Assembly: GCF_020829645.1 (NCBI RefSeq)
Contig: NZ_JAIVFS010000029.1
Location: 30,199 to 94,198 of the forward strand
DNA length: 64,000 nucleotides
Source of the DNA: Nostoc mirabile CHAB5784
GTDB taxonomy: Bacteria; Cyanobacteriota; Cyanobacteriia; Cyanobacteriales; Nostocaceae
Reading direction: 5' to 3'
Part shown: positions 25,512-33,416 of the stretch, in pieces
How the letters are laid out: each line of letters starts with the position of its first letter
Numbering within the stretch: the stretch's first letter is position 1
The notes under the pieces: generated by a model
Seen by the model: only the letters and a program-made list of their open reading frames with translations
Told to the model about the DNA's origin: nothing
Databases searched by the model: none
Position numbers and translations under genes: made by a program

Positions 25512-26291
25512 TTAGATATATCTTGTTAATTGAACTCGGTAACGGTCTTTTTTTGTAACGGCGATTTCCCCAACTTCTAAACGTCCTTTAGAGCGAATGG
25601 CGATTAAGTCGCCTGATTTGACTTGAGAACTAGCTTGGGTAATTTCTTTCCAATTGACACGGACATCACCAGCATCAATGAAATCAACCATTTTGCTGCG
25701 GGACATGCCAAAACCAGCAGATGCGATCGCATCTAATCGCAAAGAAGCCTCTACAGTAGTTAATTCTTTTTTCTTCGGTTCCCGAACCCTTAATTCACTT
25801 ACCTCAATTCGCTGAGTTTTCACAGGAACCGATCGCACCTGTTTCAGACTCATTGACAAAAATTCCACCAACTCTGGGGCGACAATCGCCTGCGCCCCCC
25901 GTTCTCCCAAGACAATCACATCTCCCGTCTTTTCACGAACAATTCCCGTCCCCAACATTGCGCCTAAAAAGTCGCGGTGAGAGGCGGTATCAAACAGGAA
26001 ATTACCAGCAATTTCTACAGCTACAAGGCTGACTTGAGATTGATCTAAGGGAAGTTCTGAACGAGCGATCGCTATTCTTTGGCGTTCAGCTTGCGGATAT
26101 CCGCCCCACGCCGCCAATTGCACTTCTGTTAATCGGTTAAACACCCGTTGAATTTCTGCCAATTCTGGGGGAGACAGAAAATCAGTCAAAACCACTTCCC
26201 AAGTTTTGATGGCTTGCTCCGCTTGATCGATTACACGAGCTACACTATCTCGATTTTCAACACCTTTTAAAAGTTCTTCTCGTGGCAACAT
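25512..26291 (-). CDS. Photosystem II S4-domain protein (YlmH-like RNA-binding protein)
   Basis: A protein of 259 residues. The N-terminal two thirds match the YlmH-type domain, and the C-terminal S4 RNA-binding domain (LRLDAIASAGFGMSRSKMVDFIDAGDVRVN) is clear. In cyanobacteria and chloroplasts this family is annotated as photosystem II S4-domain protein; its RNA target is not known to me. The first codons (MLPREELL) lie in an 88-bp sequence that is repeated on the far side of the following toxin-antitoxin cassette. Confidence 0.9.
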   Translation of the reverse strand: MLPREELLKGVENRDSVARVIDQAEQAIKTWEVVLTDFLSPPELAEIQRVFNRLTEVQLAAWGGYPQAERQRIAIARSELPLDQSQVSLVAVEIAGNFLFDTASHRDFLGAMLGTGIVREKTGDVIVLGERGAQAIVAPELVEFLSMSLKQVRSVPVKTQRIEVSELRVREPKKKELTTVEASLRLDAIASAGFGMSRSKMVDFIDAGDVRVNWKEITQASSQVKSGDLIAIRSKGRLEVGEIAVTKKDRYRVQLTRYI

Positions 26292-26354
26292 TCTTAAAAA
26301 TTATGAGTTATGAATTGAGAATTAATCTGCTATAACTATCTTGATTCTAACTTT
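26267..26354. repeat. Left copy of an 88-bp direct repeat flanking the toxin-antitoxin cassette
   Basis: From TTAAAAGTTCTTCTCGTGGC to CTTGATTCTAACTTT. It contains the true 5' end of the S4-domain gene, plus the last codons of the acetyltransferase gene that now lies 1.2 kb away. The copy at 27449-27535 differs by only a few bases. Together they mark the boundaries of the inserted segment. Confidence 0.9.
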
Positions 26355-26540
26355 CTAAAGGGACTGATGTTGAACTATGACACGGCATTTTCTCTAGTCT
26401 AAAAATCTCTCATGCTTTTCTTTTGATAGTTCCAGCACCCAGAGTTTTAATCCCTATTGACCCCTGATAAATAATACGTAAAATTATACGTAGAGGCTAA
26501 TAATTTTATTAAATCGGCGTTGACTAAAAACGCATAACCT

Positions 26541-27035
26541 ATGTATATCGGCACTTTCGGCAATATCTACTCAGATGAGTTAATTACAGCCACTGAGTTG
26601 AATCGTCAGCCTGGGCGAGTTCTGGACAAAGCTTTAGAACGTCCAGTGACAATTACTCGCAACGATCAGTCTTTTGCCTTGTTGCGCCGGGAGGAAGTGA
26701 CTTTTCTCGTAAAGGCAGCAACACAAAGTAAAGCTGTTGTTGAGGCATTAACTGTCGCCTTCTCTTTGTTACTCGGAAAGGAAATCGGTTTTGAACATCC
26801 TTATGGATGGCTGAGTGTGTTTGAAAAAGATGATCTGCAAGACTTTATAAACGAGCTGAGTGAGGCTTTTCGGTTGATAGATTCCTCAACTACAGCATGG
26901 GAGATAATTGACGCGATCATCCATGAATGGCATGAGAGCGCCGTAGCGATCGCTAGTCCTGAACTAGCAGATGCTTTTAGTGCCGAGACTGATGAAGTAC
27001 CATTAAAGCCGCCATCTACTCAGAGTACTTTCTGA
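26541..27035 (+). CDS. Phd/YefM-like antitoxin with C-terminal extension
   Basis: A protein of 164 residues. The N-terminal 55 residues (ITATELNRQPGRVLDKALERPVTITRNDQSFALLRREEV) have the Phd/YefM pattern of a small DNA-binding antitoxin. The longer acidic C-terminal part would be the toxin-neutralising tail but is not a family I know. It is 7 bp upstream of a RelE-like gene, the usual antitoxin-first order. The pair is framed by an 88-bp direct repeat, so it arrived or was duplicated as a cassette. Confidence 0.75.
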   Translation: MYIGTFGNIYSDELITATELNRQPGRVLDKALERPVTITRNDQSFALLRREEVTFLVKAATQSKAVVEALTVAFSLLLGKEIGFEHPYGWLSVFEKDDLQDFINELSEAFRLIDSSTTAWEIIDAIIHEWHESAVAIASPELADAFSAETDEVPLKPPSTQSTF

Positions 27036-27042
27036 ATAAGGT

Positions 27043-27417
27043 ATGTCAGATAACCAAGAAGAAAATCCAATAGTGGAGAATGTGGAGCCGCCATTTGTCA
27101 AACTGACAGTTCCAGCATTATCTGAGATAGAAAGCACTTGGTTGGTGGTAGCTAAAAATCGTCGCGTGAATCGGGACTGGGAAGCTTTAATGCAGCGCCA
27201 TCCAGAAAACACAAGTCGTTGTTACGAGGATTTATGTACTGCACCAACCACCAGACAGCCTCGGCGTGTTTTCCCTTTAAAGGGCAAACCCTACAAGGGG
27301 GCATGGGAATATGAGGTGACAAAAGGGGACAGAGTGTTTTACGTTCCTGATCAAGAACAGTTGAAAGTTGTTGTCTACTACGCAGGAAAACATCCAAATC
27401 CTTCACCCACACCGTAA
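27043..27417 (+). CDS. RelE/ParE-superfamily toxin-like protein
   Basis: A protein of 124 residues. The core (WEALMQRHPENTSRCYEDLCTAPTTRQPRRVFPLKGKPYKGAWEYEVTKGDRVFYV, then KVVVYYAGKHP) has the RelE pattern: a helix with R-x-x-E-x-L-like spacing, then the beta-sheet G-x-W-E-x-x-V-x-x-x-D-R-V-x-Y and a final strand ending in H. RelE proteins cleave mRNA on the ribosome. The N-terminal 25 residues are an acidic extension. The assignment rests on this pattern and on the adjacent antitoxin-like gene. Confidence 0.75.
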   Translation: MSDNQEENPIVENVEPPFVKLTVPALSEIESTWLVVAKNRRVNRDWEALMQRHPENTSRCYEDLCTAPTTRQPRRVFPLKGKPYKGAWEYEVTKGDRVFYVPDQEQLKVVVYYAGKHPNPSPTP

Positions 27418-27448
27418 TTCGTGCCAATAAGGAAGAGTGAGCTACAAA

Positions 27449-27535
27449 TTAAAAGTTCTTCTCGTGGCAACATTCTTAAAAATTATAAGTTATGAATTGA
27501 GAATTAAGCTCTATAACTATCTTGATTCTAACTTT
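27449..27535. repeat. Right copy of the 88-bp direct repeat
   Basis: It repeats the S4-gene start region (it would encode MLPREELL on the minus strand but leads nowhere) and runs into the real 3' end of the acetyltransferase gene. The junction at 27449 marks the right boundary of the inserted cassette. Confidence 0.9.
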
Positions 27536-28041
27536 AATTCCCATTTCAGCAGGTTTTCATCCCTAGCAATTTGTTGCATTCCCAATTTTTCCAAAATGCG
27601 AATCGAGCCAACATGATCGTCTGGAGAATGAGCAATAATTCTCTTGAGTTCTTGCTGAGTAAAGGCAAAATCGACCAGTGCTTCTACTGCTTCAAAAGCA
27701 AATCCCTGCTGGCGATAAGCTGATAGCACTTCATAACCCATTTCTACAGTTCCTGTCTGATCGGGTTTGCCACCAAATCCTAAATCACCAATCAGAGTAG
27801 AATCAACAATGTGAATCATCAGCCAGACACCCCAACCCAACTGGGAAGGATCATCTTTTAACATCTGAGCATACATTGGGAAAAAATCTAGCACTTCAGA
27901 TGCATACCAATCATCAGGAACTTTTACCCCCAAAAGCCTCTCTACTTGGAATTTGTTTCTTGTCACAACGGCTTGCGCCACCTCCAAAGAACAAGGAAGC
28001 AACTCAAGTCGCTGTGTTGTGATGTGTAAAGTATGACTCAT
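27517..28041 (-). CDS. GNAT-family acetyltransferase (RimJ/RimL-like)
   Basis: A protein of 174 residues with the RimJ-type pattern: ITTQRLELLPCSLEVAQAV at the N-terminus, LIGDLGFGGKPDQTGTVEMGYEVLSAYRQQGFAFEAVEALVDFAF around the acetyl-CoA loop, and the C-terminal IRILEKLGMQ. It acetylates an amino group of unknown target. It ends in the 87-bp repeat. It follows the membrane protein gene by 3 bp on the same strand. Confidence 0.9.
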   Translation of the reverse strand: MSHTLHITTQRLELLPCSLEVAQAVVTRNKFQVERLLGVKVPDDWYASEVLDFFPMYAQMLKDDPSQLGWGVWLMIHIVDSTLIGDLGFGGKPDQTGTVEMGYEVLSAYRQQGFAFEAVEALVDFAFTQQELKRIIAHSPDDHVGSIRILEKLGMQQIARDENLLKWELKLESR

Positions 28042-28044
28042 TTA

Positions 28045-28560
28045 TTACACGCTACTTGTGTCAGCATAACCTTGGATATTTTCTGGATCAAACTGACGTA
28101 ATATTCGGGTTGCTTGCCGAGTTAGAGTTTCAGAACCTTGAACGGCAACTAAGTATTTACCCGCATCTAAGCGGTTGCGGTAAGGTAAAGCATCACCACT
28201 ACCTATGAGTAAACCGACTCCGCCACCGACAAGCACACCACCCATAGCACCACTAGCAGCACCCAGCAGTCCGCCAACGATGTGATTGCCAACTTCACCC
28301 GCCCAGGCAAAAGTATTTAAACCAGTGATGAGGCTAAAGGTAAAACCTGCAAAAAAGCCGAATGGTATCAGCCAGGTTGCCATCAGTTGTGCTTGCTTTT
28401 TGGATTGCTCTTTGGGGTCAATTAAGCCAAACTCGTCAGCTGTTTTATATCCTTTCCCCAGAATAGTGCTGTTTATGCCTTGTTCTTCTAAAGCTAAGTA
28501 AGCAGCTTCGGCTTGAATGCGGTCTGGTAATACGGCAACAAGGTAATTCATTGATTTCAC
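28045..28560 (-). CDS. Glycine-rich membrane protein of unknown function
   Basis: A protein of 171 residues. An N-terminal soluble strand-helix unit (NYLVAVLPDRIQAEAAYLALEEQGI) is followed by a hydrophobic region (WLIPFGFFAGFTFSLITG), a glycine-zipper segment (GGLLGAASGAMGGVLVGGGVGLLIG) and a second strand unit (KYLVAVQGSETLTRQATRIL). The two soluble units look like a split ferredoxin-like or DUF1269-type domain around a membrane hairpin. Stress-related membrane proteins often have this layout, but the function is not known. Confidence 0.75.
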   Translation of the reverse strand: MKSMNYLVAVLPDRIQAEAAYLALEEQGINSTILGKGYKTADEFGLIDPKEQSKKQAQLMATWLIPFGFFAGFTFSLITGLNTFAWAGEVGNHIVGGLLGAASGAMGGVLVGGGVGLLIGSGDALPYRNRLDAGKYLVAVQGSETLTRQATRILRQFDPENIQGYADTSSV

Positions 28561-28815
28561 AATTTGTCTAATAGAAGTTTTGCCTTAATTAACAGCGTAT
28601 CAGTCTTGGTGGAATCATCTTGCATTGGGTAGGAGTTTGGAGTACAGACGCGATTAATCGCGTCTGTACAGGAGTTTGGAGGGGCTTTTATTCTTACTTT
28701 GCTAGCTCTTAAGGGGTTGGGGGTTAGGTCTGTATTGAACTCAACTGCAAACCGCGACGCCGAATAGCCCGCCGCAGGCATCGCACAAGTTAGCACAAGT
28801 TAAATGTACATCCGA

Positions 28816-29193
28816 TCACTTTAGCGAATCTAGTGGCTCACAAAAATTGTTCACGCCTTGCTTGAGGACATATATCAAAACTGGTGTTGCCAAAATTTTA
28901 GGAAACGTCGGCATTGCTTTTAGATGTTCCATCATCTTTTGAGGTGAAGAATTAAGCAAATCTTCCCGATATTCTTGTTCGCAAATCACTACACGCCATT
29001 TTCTAGCCAAGGCATCTAACCACTCGGAATTTGCTCTTTCTGGTTGTTGTCCTGCCCGGATAGCTAGCGTCATCGCCGCATCTTCTAAATCTCCATCACA
29101 GTCTTCAATCAAATCCAGCGCTTCCATATCGCTCTTATCATCTGCCAATTGAGAGCGAAACTGTGCAATTTCTTGAGATGTTACTTTAGTCAT
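28816..29193 (-). CDS. Conserved cyanobacterial protein of unknown function
   Basis: A protein of 125 residues from the ATG at 29193 (MTKVTSQEIAQFRSQLADD); the longer frame begins in unrelated sequence. It is helical throughout, with an acidic N-terminal half (DLIEDCDGDLEDAAMTLAI, UBA-like in pattern) and a C-terminal half ending in a hydrophobic helix (ILATPVLIYVLKQGV). I know no function; the UBA-like reading is only a resemblance. Confidence 0.7.
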   Translation of the reverse strand: MTKVTSQEIAQFRSQLADDKSDMEALDLIEDCDGDLEDAAMTLAIRAGQQPERANSEWLDALARKWRVVICEQEYREDLLNSSPQKMMEHLKAMPTFPKILATPVLIYVLKQGVNNFCEPLDSLK

Positions 29194-29641
29194 GAGTCTT
29201 TGACAAGGCGAGCGATGCCTACGGCGGTAAACTACGGACACTCAGTTATGCTACATCATTTCACAAAATTGCTGTTACAAATAGGTTTTTCGGGGCGCCT
29301 TCAGAATCCAAAATGTTTAAGACTTACTTACCAAGATATCCGCACCGAGAAAGCCCCTGCTTGAAAGCATGGGGGTAAGGTGCATTTCGACAAGCTCAGT
29401 TACCACGGGCGAAATTTGCCTGCCTAATATCTGAAGTTGTTCAAGAGGATGACGATTTTTTGTGAGATTATTAAGCTCCTTTAGCGACGCCGATAGCGTT
29501 CGCGTAGCGTCTCGTAGAGAAGCGTTAGCGAGTCTTCGAGCGTCATAGCCCGTCGTAGACATCGCCTGATAAAATTACTGGCAATCCAGAATTAGCAGAG
29601 TTTGTCCTGCGGATGGCCAAAATTTGGTAATTTGAGTCTTC
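29194..29641. repeat. Intergenic region with dispersed palindromic repeat
   Basis: No convincing gene. At 29484-29548 it contains the dispersed element GATAGCGTTCGCGTAGCGTC...AAGCGTTAGCGAGTC...GAGCGTC, related to copies at 20660-20880, 35870-35910, 36470-36630 and 48060-48090. An 81-codon minus-strand frame (29317-29562) crosses this repeat and is likely spurious. Confidence 0.65.
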
Positions 29642-30187
29642 TTAATCAGAAACTTGTGTTTTGAGAACGCTAGGAATTGCTTCAAGTATTCGCTTGGCAA
29701 CCTCTTCAGGCGTTTCTCCCTCTCGCTCGATGATATGCAAATCAGCTTGAGAGTAAAGTGGTGTACGTTGTTCGAGGAGCGATCGCAGTTTGCCCTTGGG
29801 ATCAGCATCTTGCAGGAGTGGTCTTGTGCTATCCTCAGCTAAACGGCTGTAAATTAGCTCCACTGGTGCATCTAGCCACACTATCAACCCGTGGTGCAGA
29901 TAACCCCAGTTTTCTCGCCGCAGTACAATGCCTCCACCGGTTGATATAGTTAACTTTGTAAAAGCACAAACTTGTGAAAGCACGTCACTTTCTAGCTTGC
30001 GAAATCCTGCTTCCCCTTCTTCGGTAAATAACTCATTGATAGATTTACCTGTTGCTTGGGCAATGACATTATCAGTATCCACAAACCCATAACCTAGTTC
30101 CTTTGCTAGTAAGCGCCCTATTGTCGTCTTACCAACGCCCATCATACCAATTAAGTACAGGTTTACTCCTTTTAATAAGCTGCTCAC
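29642..30187 (-). CDS. aroK: Shikimate kinase
   Basis: A protein of 181 residues that phosphorylates shikimate at the 3-OH in the chorismate pathway. Walker A is GMMGVGKTT; the shikimate-binding Asp and Arg lie in FVDTDNVI and FRKLESDVL; the GGG loop is TGGGIVLRRENW; the lid region is DSTRPLL; and RTPLYSQADL is the adenine-binding motif. The length is standard. It is transcribed alone. Confidence 0.95.
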   Translation of the reverse strand: MSSLLKGVNLYLIGMMGVGKTTIGRLLAKELGYGFVDTDNVIAQATGKSINELFTEEGEAGFRKLESDVLSQVCAFTKLTISTGGGIVLRRENWGYLHHGLIVWLDAPVELIYSRLAEDSTRPLLQDADPKGKLRSLLEQRTPLYSQADLHIIEREGETPEEVAKRILEAIPSVLKTQVSD

Positions 30188-30377
30188 CAGTTGCTTTGCT
30201 CCAATTTTCAGTGCTGAGTCACAAATTAAAATTATAAACTCAATGATTCAATCTAGGATTTAAAAATACGGAGTTTTGCACCTATCGCGCAACCGGATAA
30301 AATTACTTGATTGGCGATCGCTAATCAGCTGATAACGAAAATATAATTTGTTCTTATAGGAGTGTTTCTTGGATAAA

Positions 30378-30713
30378 ATGTCTAAGATACCAGTAATCTC
30401 AGAACACATTGAAATTACTCCAGATGGGGGTAAACCGCGCATTGCTGGACACCGAATTAGAGTGCAAGATATTGTTATTTGGCACGAACGGATGGGACTT
30501 TCGCCTGACGAAATCGTTTATCATCATCCCAGTATCACTTTAGCTGATGTTTATGCTGCTCTAGCTTATTACCACGATCATCAAGATGAGATCAGGCAAG
30601 AAATTGCAGAAGGAGAAGCCTTTGTCAGAGAAGTACAGGCTAAAACTCCTTCGATTCTGCAAGAGAAACTAAAGAATCGAAATGACACAAGAAATTCGAT
30701 TCTACCTAGATGA
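30378..30713 (+). CDS. DUF433 protein (antitoxin of a DUF433/DUF5615 pair)
   Basis: A protein of 111 residues with the DUF433 core HIEITPDGGKPRIAGHRIRVQDIVIWHERMGLSPDEIVYHHPSITLADVYAALAYYHDH, a small winged-helix-like domain usually paired with a PIN-like DUF5615 toxin. The ATG at 30378 follows a TTG by three codons. Its 3' end overlaps the next gene by 32 bp, typical for these pairs. Confidence 0.88.
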   Translation: MSKIPVISEHIEITPDGGKPRIAGHRIRVQDIVIWHERMGLSPDEIVYHHPSITLADVYAALAYYHDHQDEIRQEIAEGEAFVREVQAKTPSILQEKLKNRNDTRNSILPR

Positions 30714-30990
30714 GAATGTCAGTAATGCTATAGCGGATGGTTTACGTCGTCGTGGTATTGATGTGACGACTACATCAGAAAAAGGACTGATAGCTGCATC
30801 AGATGCAGAACAGGTTGTTTTTGCAATGTCTCAGAATCAGGTAATTTTCACCCATGATGATGACTTTTTAATATTTCATTAAGCTGGCCTTATGCACGCA
30901 ATAATTATTTACTGCGCTCAGAACCGCCGCTCAATTGGGGAAACATTGAGAAGTTTAATTTTAATCTGGGAAGTTCTTGAGCCACAATAA
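30682..30990 (+). pseudogene. DUF5615 PIN-like toxin, interrupted by one in-frame stop
   Basis: The first 66 codons give a normal DUF5615 N-terminus (IRFYLDENVSNAIADGLRRRGIDV, TTSEKGLIAASDAEQVVFA, FTHDDDFLIFH). A TAA at 30880-30882 then stops translation, but the same frame continues without another stop through GLMHAIIIYCAQNRRSIGE and LILIWEVLEP to TAA at 30988. That is the expected C-terminal half. A single base change explains the break. Either this is a recent inactivation of the toxin or the short form is made. Confidence 0.85.
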
Positions 30991-31515
30991 ATGAGCTATC
31001 AACTTGAATTTACTTGAAAGCTTTTATTTATTTTTAAGTTCTACTTCATCTTCTATTTAAGAAGAATCAACTGTCGTTATTACCGTTATTAATATATTTA
31101 AAGTAAGTTAAACAATAGATTAAGATTATTTTGTGAAATTACCATAAATAATAAACGATAATTTTCTCAGAAAGGTAGTAATTTTCATCAAATAACTAGG
31201 TAATTGCTGTATAGCGATCGCTATGCTTAACTAAAAAATTAATATAGCTTGTTTGAAACTTTATTCAAACAATTTCTGTCTATCTAAATAACCCGAATTT
31301 TCACTCTGGCAAGTAATTTTAAGTATACACAATACTGTGTTTTTACTAGCACAGGGTCGTTATTCTAAAAGTTCAGTTATAACAAGCCCTAATCAATTAA
31401 ATGTTTCCTATAAAGGTGTAAATAATGACTTATATCCTGCGAGCGCCCAAAAAAAGCTTGCCAAGTTGAAATTTCGGCACAAAGACTACTGCATATTTCA
31501 CCCCAATAAGCCTGA
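30991..31515. other. AT-rich intergenic region, nothing recognised
   Basis: About 500 bp of AT-rich sequence after the broken toxin gene. It contains a HIP1-like AGCGATCGCTA and no supported gene, RNA or repeat. Confidence 0.5.
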
Positions 31516-31743
31516 ATGAATAAATATAGGATGGATGAGGCGTCAACTATGACTCGAATTCGTGATGTTGTACAAAAAGCTTTAGCAAGTGGCTATTTGA
31601 CAGTGGAAGCTGAAAATAACCTACGACAACTCTTGACTACCCGGTATGACTTGGAAGATTTTAATGCTTTCATGACTTTGCAAGAAGCTGCCATGACTGG
31701 TAGGGTCAAGCAAGAGTCTAGAGAGCGGTGTGGCATTAAGTAG
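31516..31743 (+). CDS. Small helical cyanobacterial protein of unknown function
   Basis: A protein of 75 residues. The sequence IRDVVQKALASGYLTVEAENNLRQLLTTRYDLEDFNAFMTLQEAAMTGRVKQESRE reads as three amphipathic helices, a pattern I associate with small conserved cyanobacterial proteins. The start could be at 31516 or at an internal Met (31534 or 31549). No neighbour suggests a role. Confidence 0.65.
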   Translation: MNKYRMDEASTMTRIRDVVQKALASGYLTVEAENNLRQLLTTRYDLEDFNAFMTLQEAAMTGRVKQESRERCGIK

Positions 31744-31762
31744 AGACGTAGCCTGCTACATC

Positions 31763-32467
31763 TCACCGACGGGGGCGTTTACCATCATCTTCAAAATCAT
31801 CATCATCATCAAAAAATTCCCAATCATCATTATCATCATCGGCTTGATTGGTAGTTGGCGGCTGATAAGGGGGGATGATTACCCGGTAATCAGCATCATA
31901 AACGGATTCAGTTTTTCCCGCAGCCGTATTTTTTGGTTCCCGGTAGCTGTAGGAGTAAACTGAACCAGACTGAGAACTGCTTTTGGCTTCTGATTGACGT
32001 TCGTAAGTTTTAGAGTCTTTAGGCTGTTGAGCTTGAGGATTAGGAGTAGGTGTTTCCTCTGATTTTTCATCAAAGTTCCAATCATCATCTTTACTGCCAT
32101 TTGTCTCCCAATCATCAAATACATCACTAGTAGGCTCTTCTTTTTTACTAGGTGGTGGTGGAGAATTGGCAGGGCGAGATGTAAATTCTTCTCTACGGCT
32201 TGCCTTCGCACGAGGCGTTGCGCTTCGGCGGTCAGGAGTTTGGCGTTGTCTTCCTCCAAAATAATTGGATAAGTTAAACAAGGTACTAATTAATATAGAT
32301 GTGAAAGCACCAGTGGCAGTACTAAACAAAATCCATATAGCTAGTGGTAATGGTTGAGTTCGCACGCCCAAAAATACTAGCGATAGGGCAGGTGAGAAAT
32401 TTTGGACTAATAACAGCGTTAGTCCTCCCAGTACTGCCACCAATAGAATTAAGCGAATTACAGCCAT
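31763..32467 (-). CDS. Membrane protein with LapA-like N-terminus and acidic disordered tail
   Basis: A protein of 234 residues. Two membrane helices fill the N-terminal 70 residues (LILLVAVLGGLTLLLVQN and IWILFSTATGAFTSILIS), the LapA/DUF1049 arrangement. The rest is low-complexity: basic, then proline-rich (NSPPPPSKKEE), and finally a run of Asp and Glu (DDDNDDWEFFDDDDDFEDD). The DNA for the tail is a run of ATCATC on the plus strand. A scaffold role at the membrane is possible, but the function is unknown. Confidence 0.75.
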   Translation of the reverse strand: MAVIRLILLVAVLGGLTLLLVQNFSPALSLVFLGVRTQPLPLAIWILFSTATGAFTSILISTLFNLSNYFGGRQRQTPDRRSATPRAKASRREEFTSRPANSPPPPSKKEEPTSDVFDDWETNGSKDDDWNFDEKSEETPTPNPQAQQPKDSKTYERQSEAKSSSQSGSVYSYSYREPKNTAAGKTESVYDADYRVIIPPYQPPTTNQADDDNDDWEFFDDDDDFEDDGKRPRR

Positions 32468-32778
32468 AGCAATTTTGTCAGTTGTCAGTTATCAGTGGTC
32501 ACTGAAAAGGAAAGGGGGCAGGGGGCAGGGAGCAGGGGGAAAACCCCATAAATAAATTTATTCGCTCTGAGACCCTAATGAAGCGGGGAATTCCAGAATC
32601 TTTCTCCCCCTGCCCCCTACTCCCTACTCCTCTGCCTCTTTGGTCAGTAGTCAGTGGTCAGTTATCAGTCTGATTATTCTTCGCTAATTACTGTTCACTG
32701 ACTACTGACACTATCAGCCATCTCTATCATTACCTTTTTAGGACTATTGTGAAATTTACAATAAATCCACTGAGGGTG
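32468..32778. repeat. Short simple repeats between convergent-type genes
   Basis: Contains GTCAGTTATCAGTGGTCAGT-type units and GGGGCAGGGGGCAGGG / CCCCCTGCCCCC complementary runs that can form a long hairpin (32513-32540 with 32602-32625). No gene is present. Confidence 0.6.
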
Positions 32779-33399
32779 TTAGCGACGACCTTGCCACCGC
32801 TGAATTGGGATGCAGTCAATATCTAGTTGATCTAAAGCACGGGCAACTACAAAATCCACTAAATCCTCGATGGTTTGGGGATTATGATACCAGGCAGGAA
32901 TCGCGGGGACAATTCTCACTCCAACTTCTGCTAGAGAAGTTAAGTTACGGAGGTGGATGAGGCTAAAAGGCGTTTCACGCGGGACAATGACTAGCTTGCG
33001 TCCTTCTTTAAGTTGGACATCCGCCGCCCGTTCTAATAAATCGGAACTCAAGCCAACCGCTAGCTTTGCCACTGTGCTCATGCTGCATGGAATAATTATC
33101 ATCCCCAGTGTGGCAAAAGAACCACTGGCAATCCCGGCTCCAACGTCACCCCAAGGATGGCAGCGGAGTTTACCGGAAATTGCAACTCCAGCTTGCTCTC
33201 GCCAGAATTGTTCTTGCCCGGTTGGTTCTGGTGGCATCCGAATTTCCTGTTCTGACTGCCAAACCATGTAAGTAGATTTAGAGGCAACCAATTCAATACT
33301 ATACTCCGCTTCTAGCAAAAATTTGATTGCGCGAACCGCGTAAATCAGACCAGATGCGCCCGATACGCCTAAAATTAGAGGCTTGGTGTTGTTTGACAC
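32779..33399 (-). CDS. ubiX: Flavin prenyltransferase UbiX
   Basis: A protein of 206 residues that prenylates FMN to make the cofactor of UbiD decarboxylases, used in quinone synthesis. Family motifs are GVSGASGLIYAVRAI (flavin-binding loop), GSFATLGMIIIPCSMSTVAKLAVG with the catalytic serine and cysteine region, and RETPFSLIHLRNL. The length is standard. It starts 17 bp after the stop of the exoribonuclease gene on the same strand, so the two are probably co-transcribed. Confidence 0.94.
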   Translation of the reverse strand: MSNNTKPLILGVSGASGLIYAVRAIKFLLEAEYSIELVASKSTYMVWQSEQEIRMPPEPTGQEQFWREQAGVAISGKLRCHPWGDVGAGIASGSFATLGMIIIPCSMSTVAKLAVGLSSDLLERAADVQLKEGRKLVIVPRETPFSLIHLRNLTSLAEVGVRIVPAIPAWYHNPQTIEDLVDFVVARALDQLDIDCIPIQRWQGRR

Positions 33400-33416
33400 G
33401 TAAGGTTTAGTTTATT

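Noticed and set aside
29317..29562. An 81-codon minus-strand frame
   Set aside because: It crosses the dispersed GCGTTAGCGAGTC repeat and has no ribosome site or known pattern.
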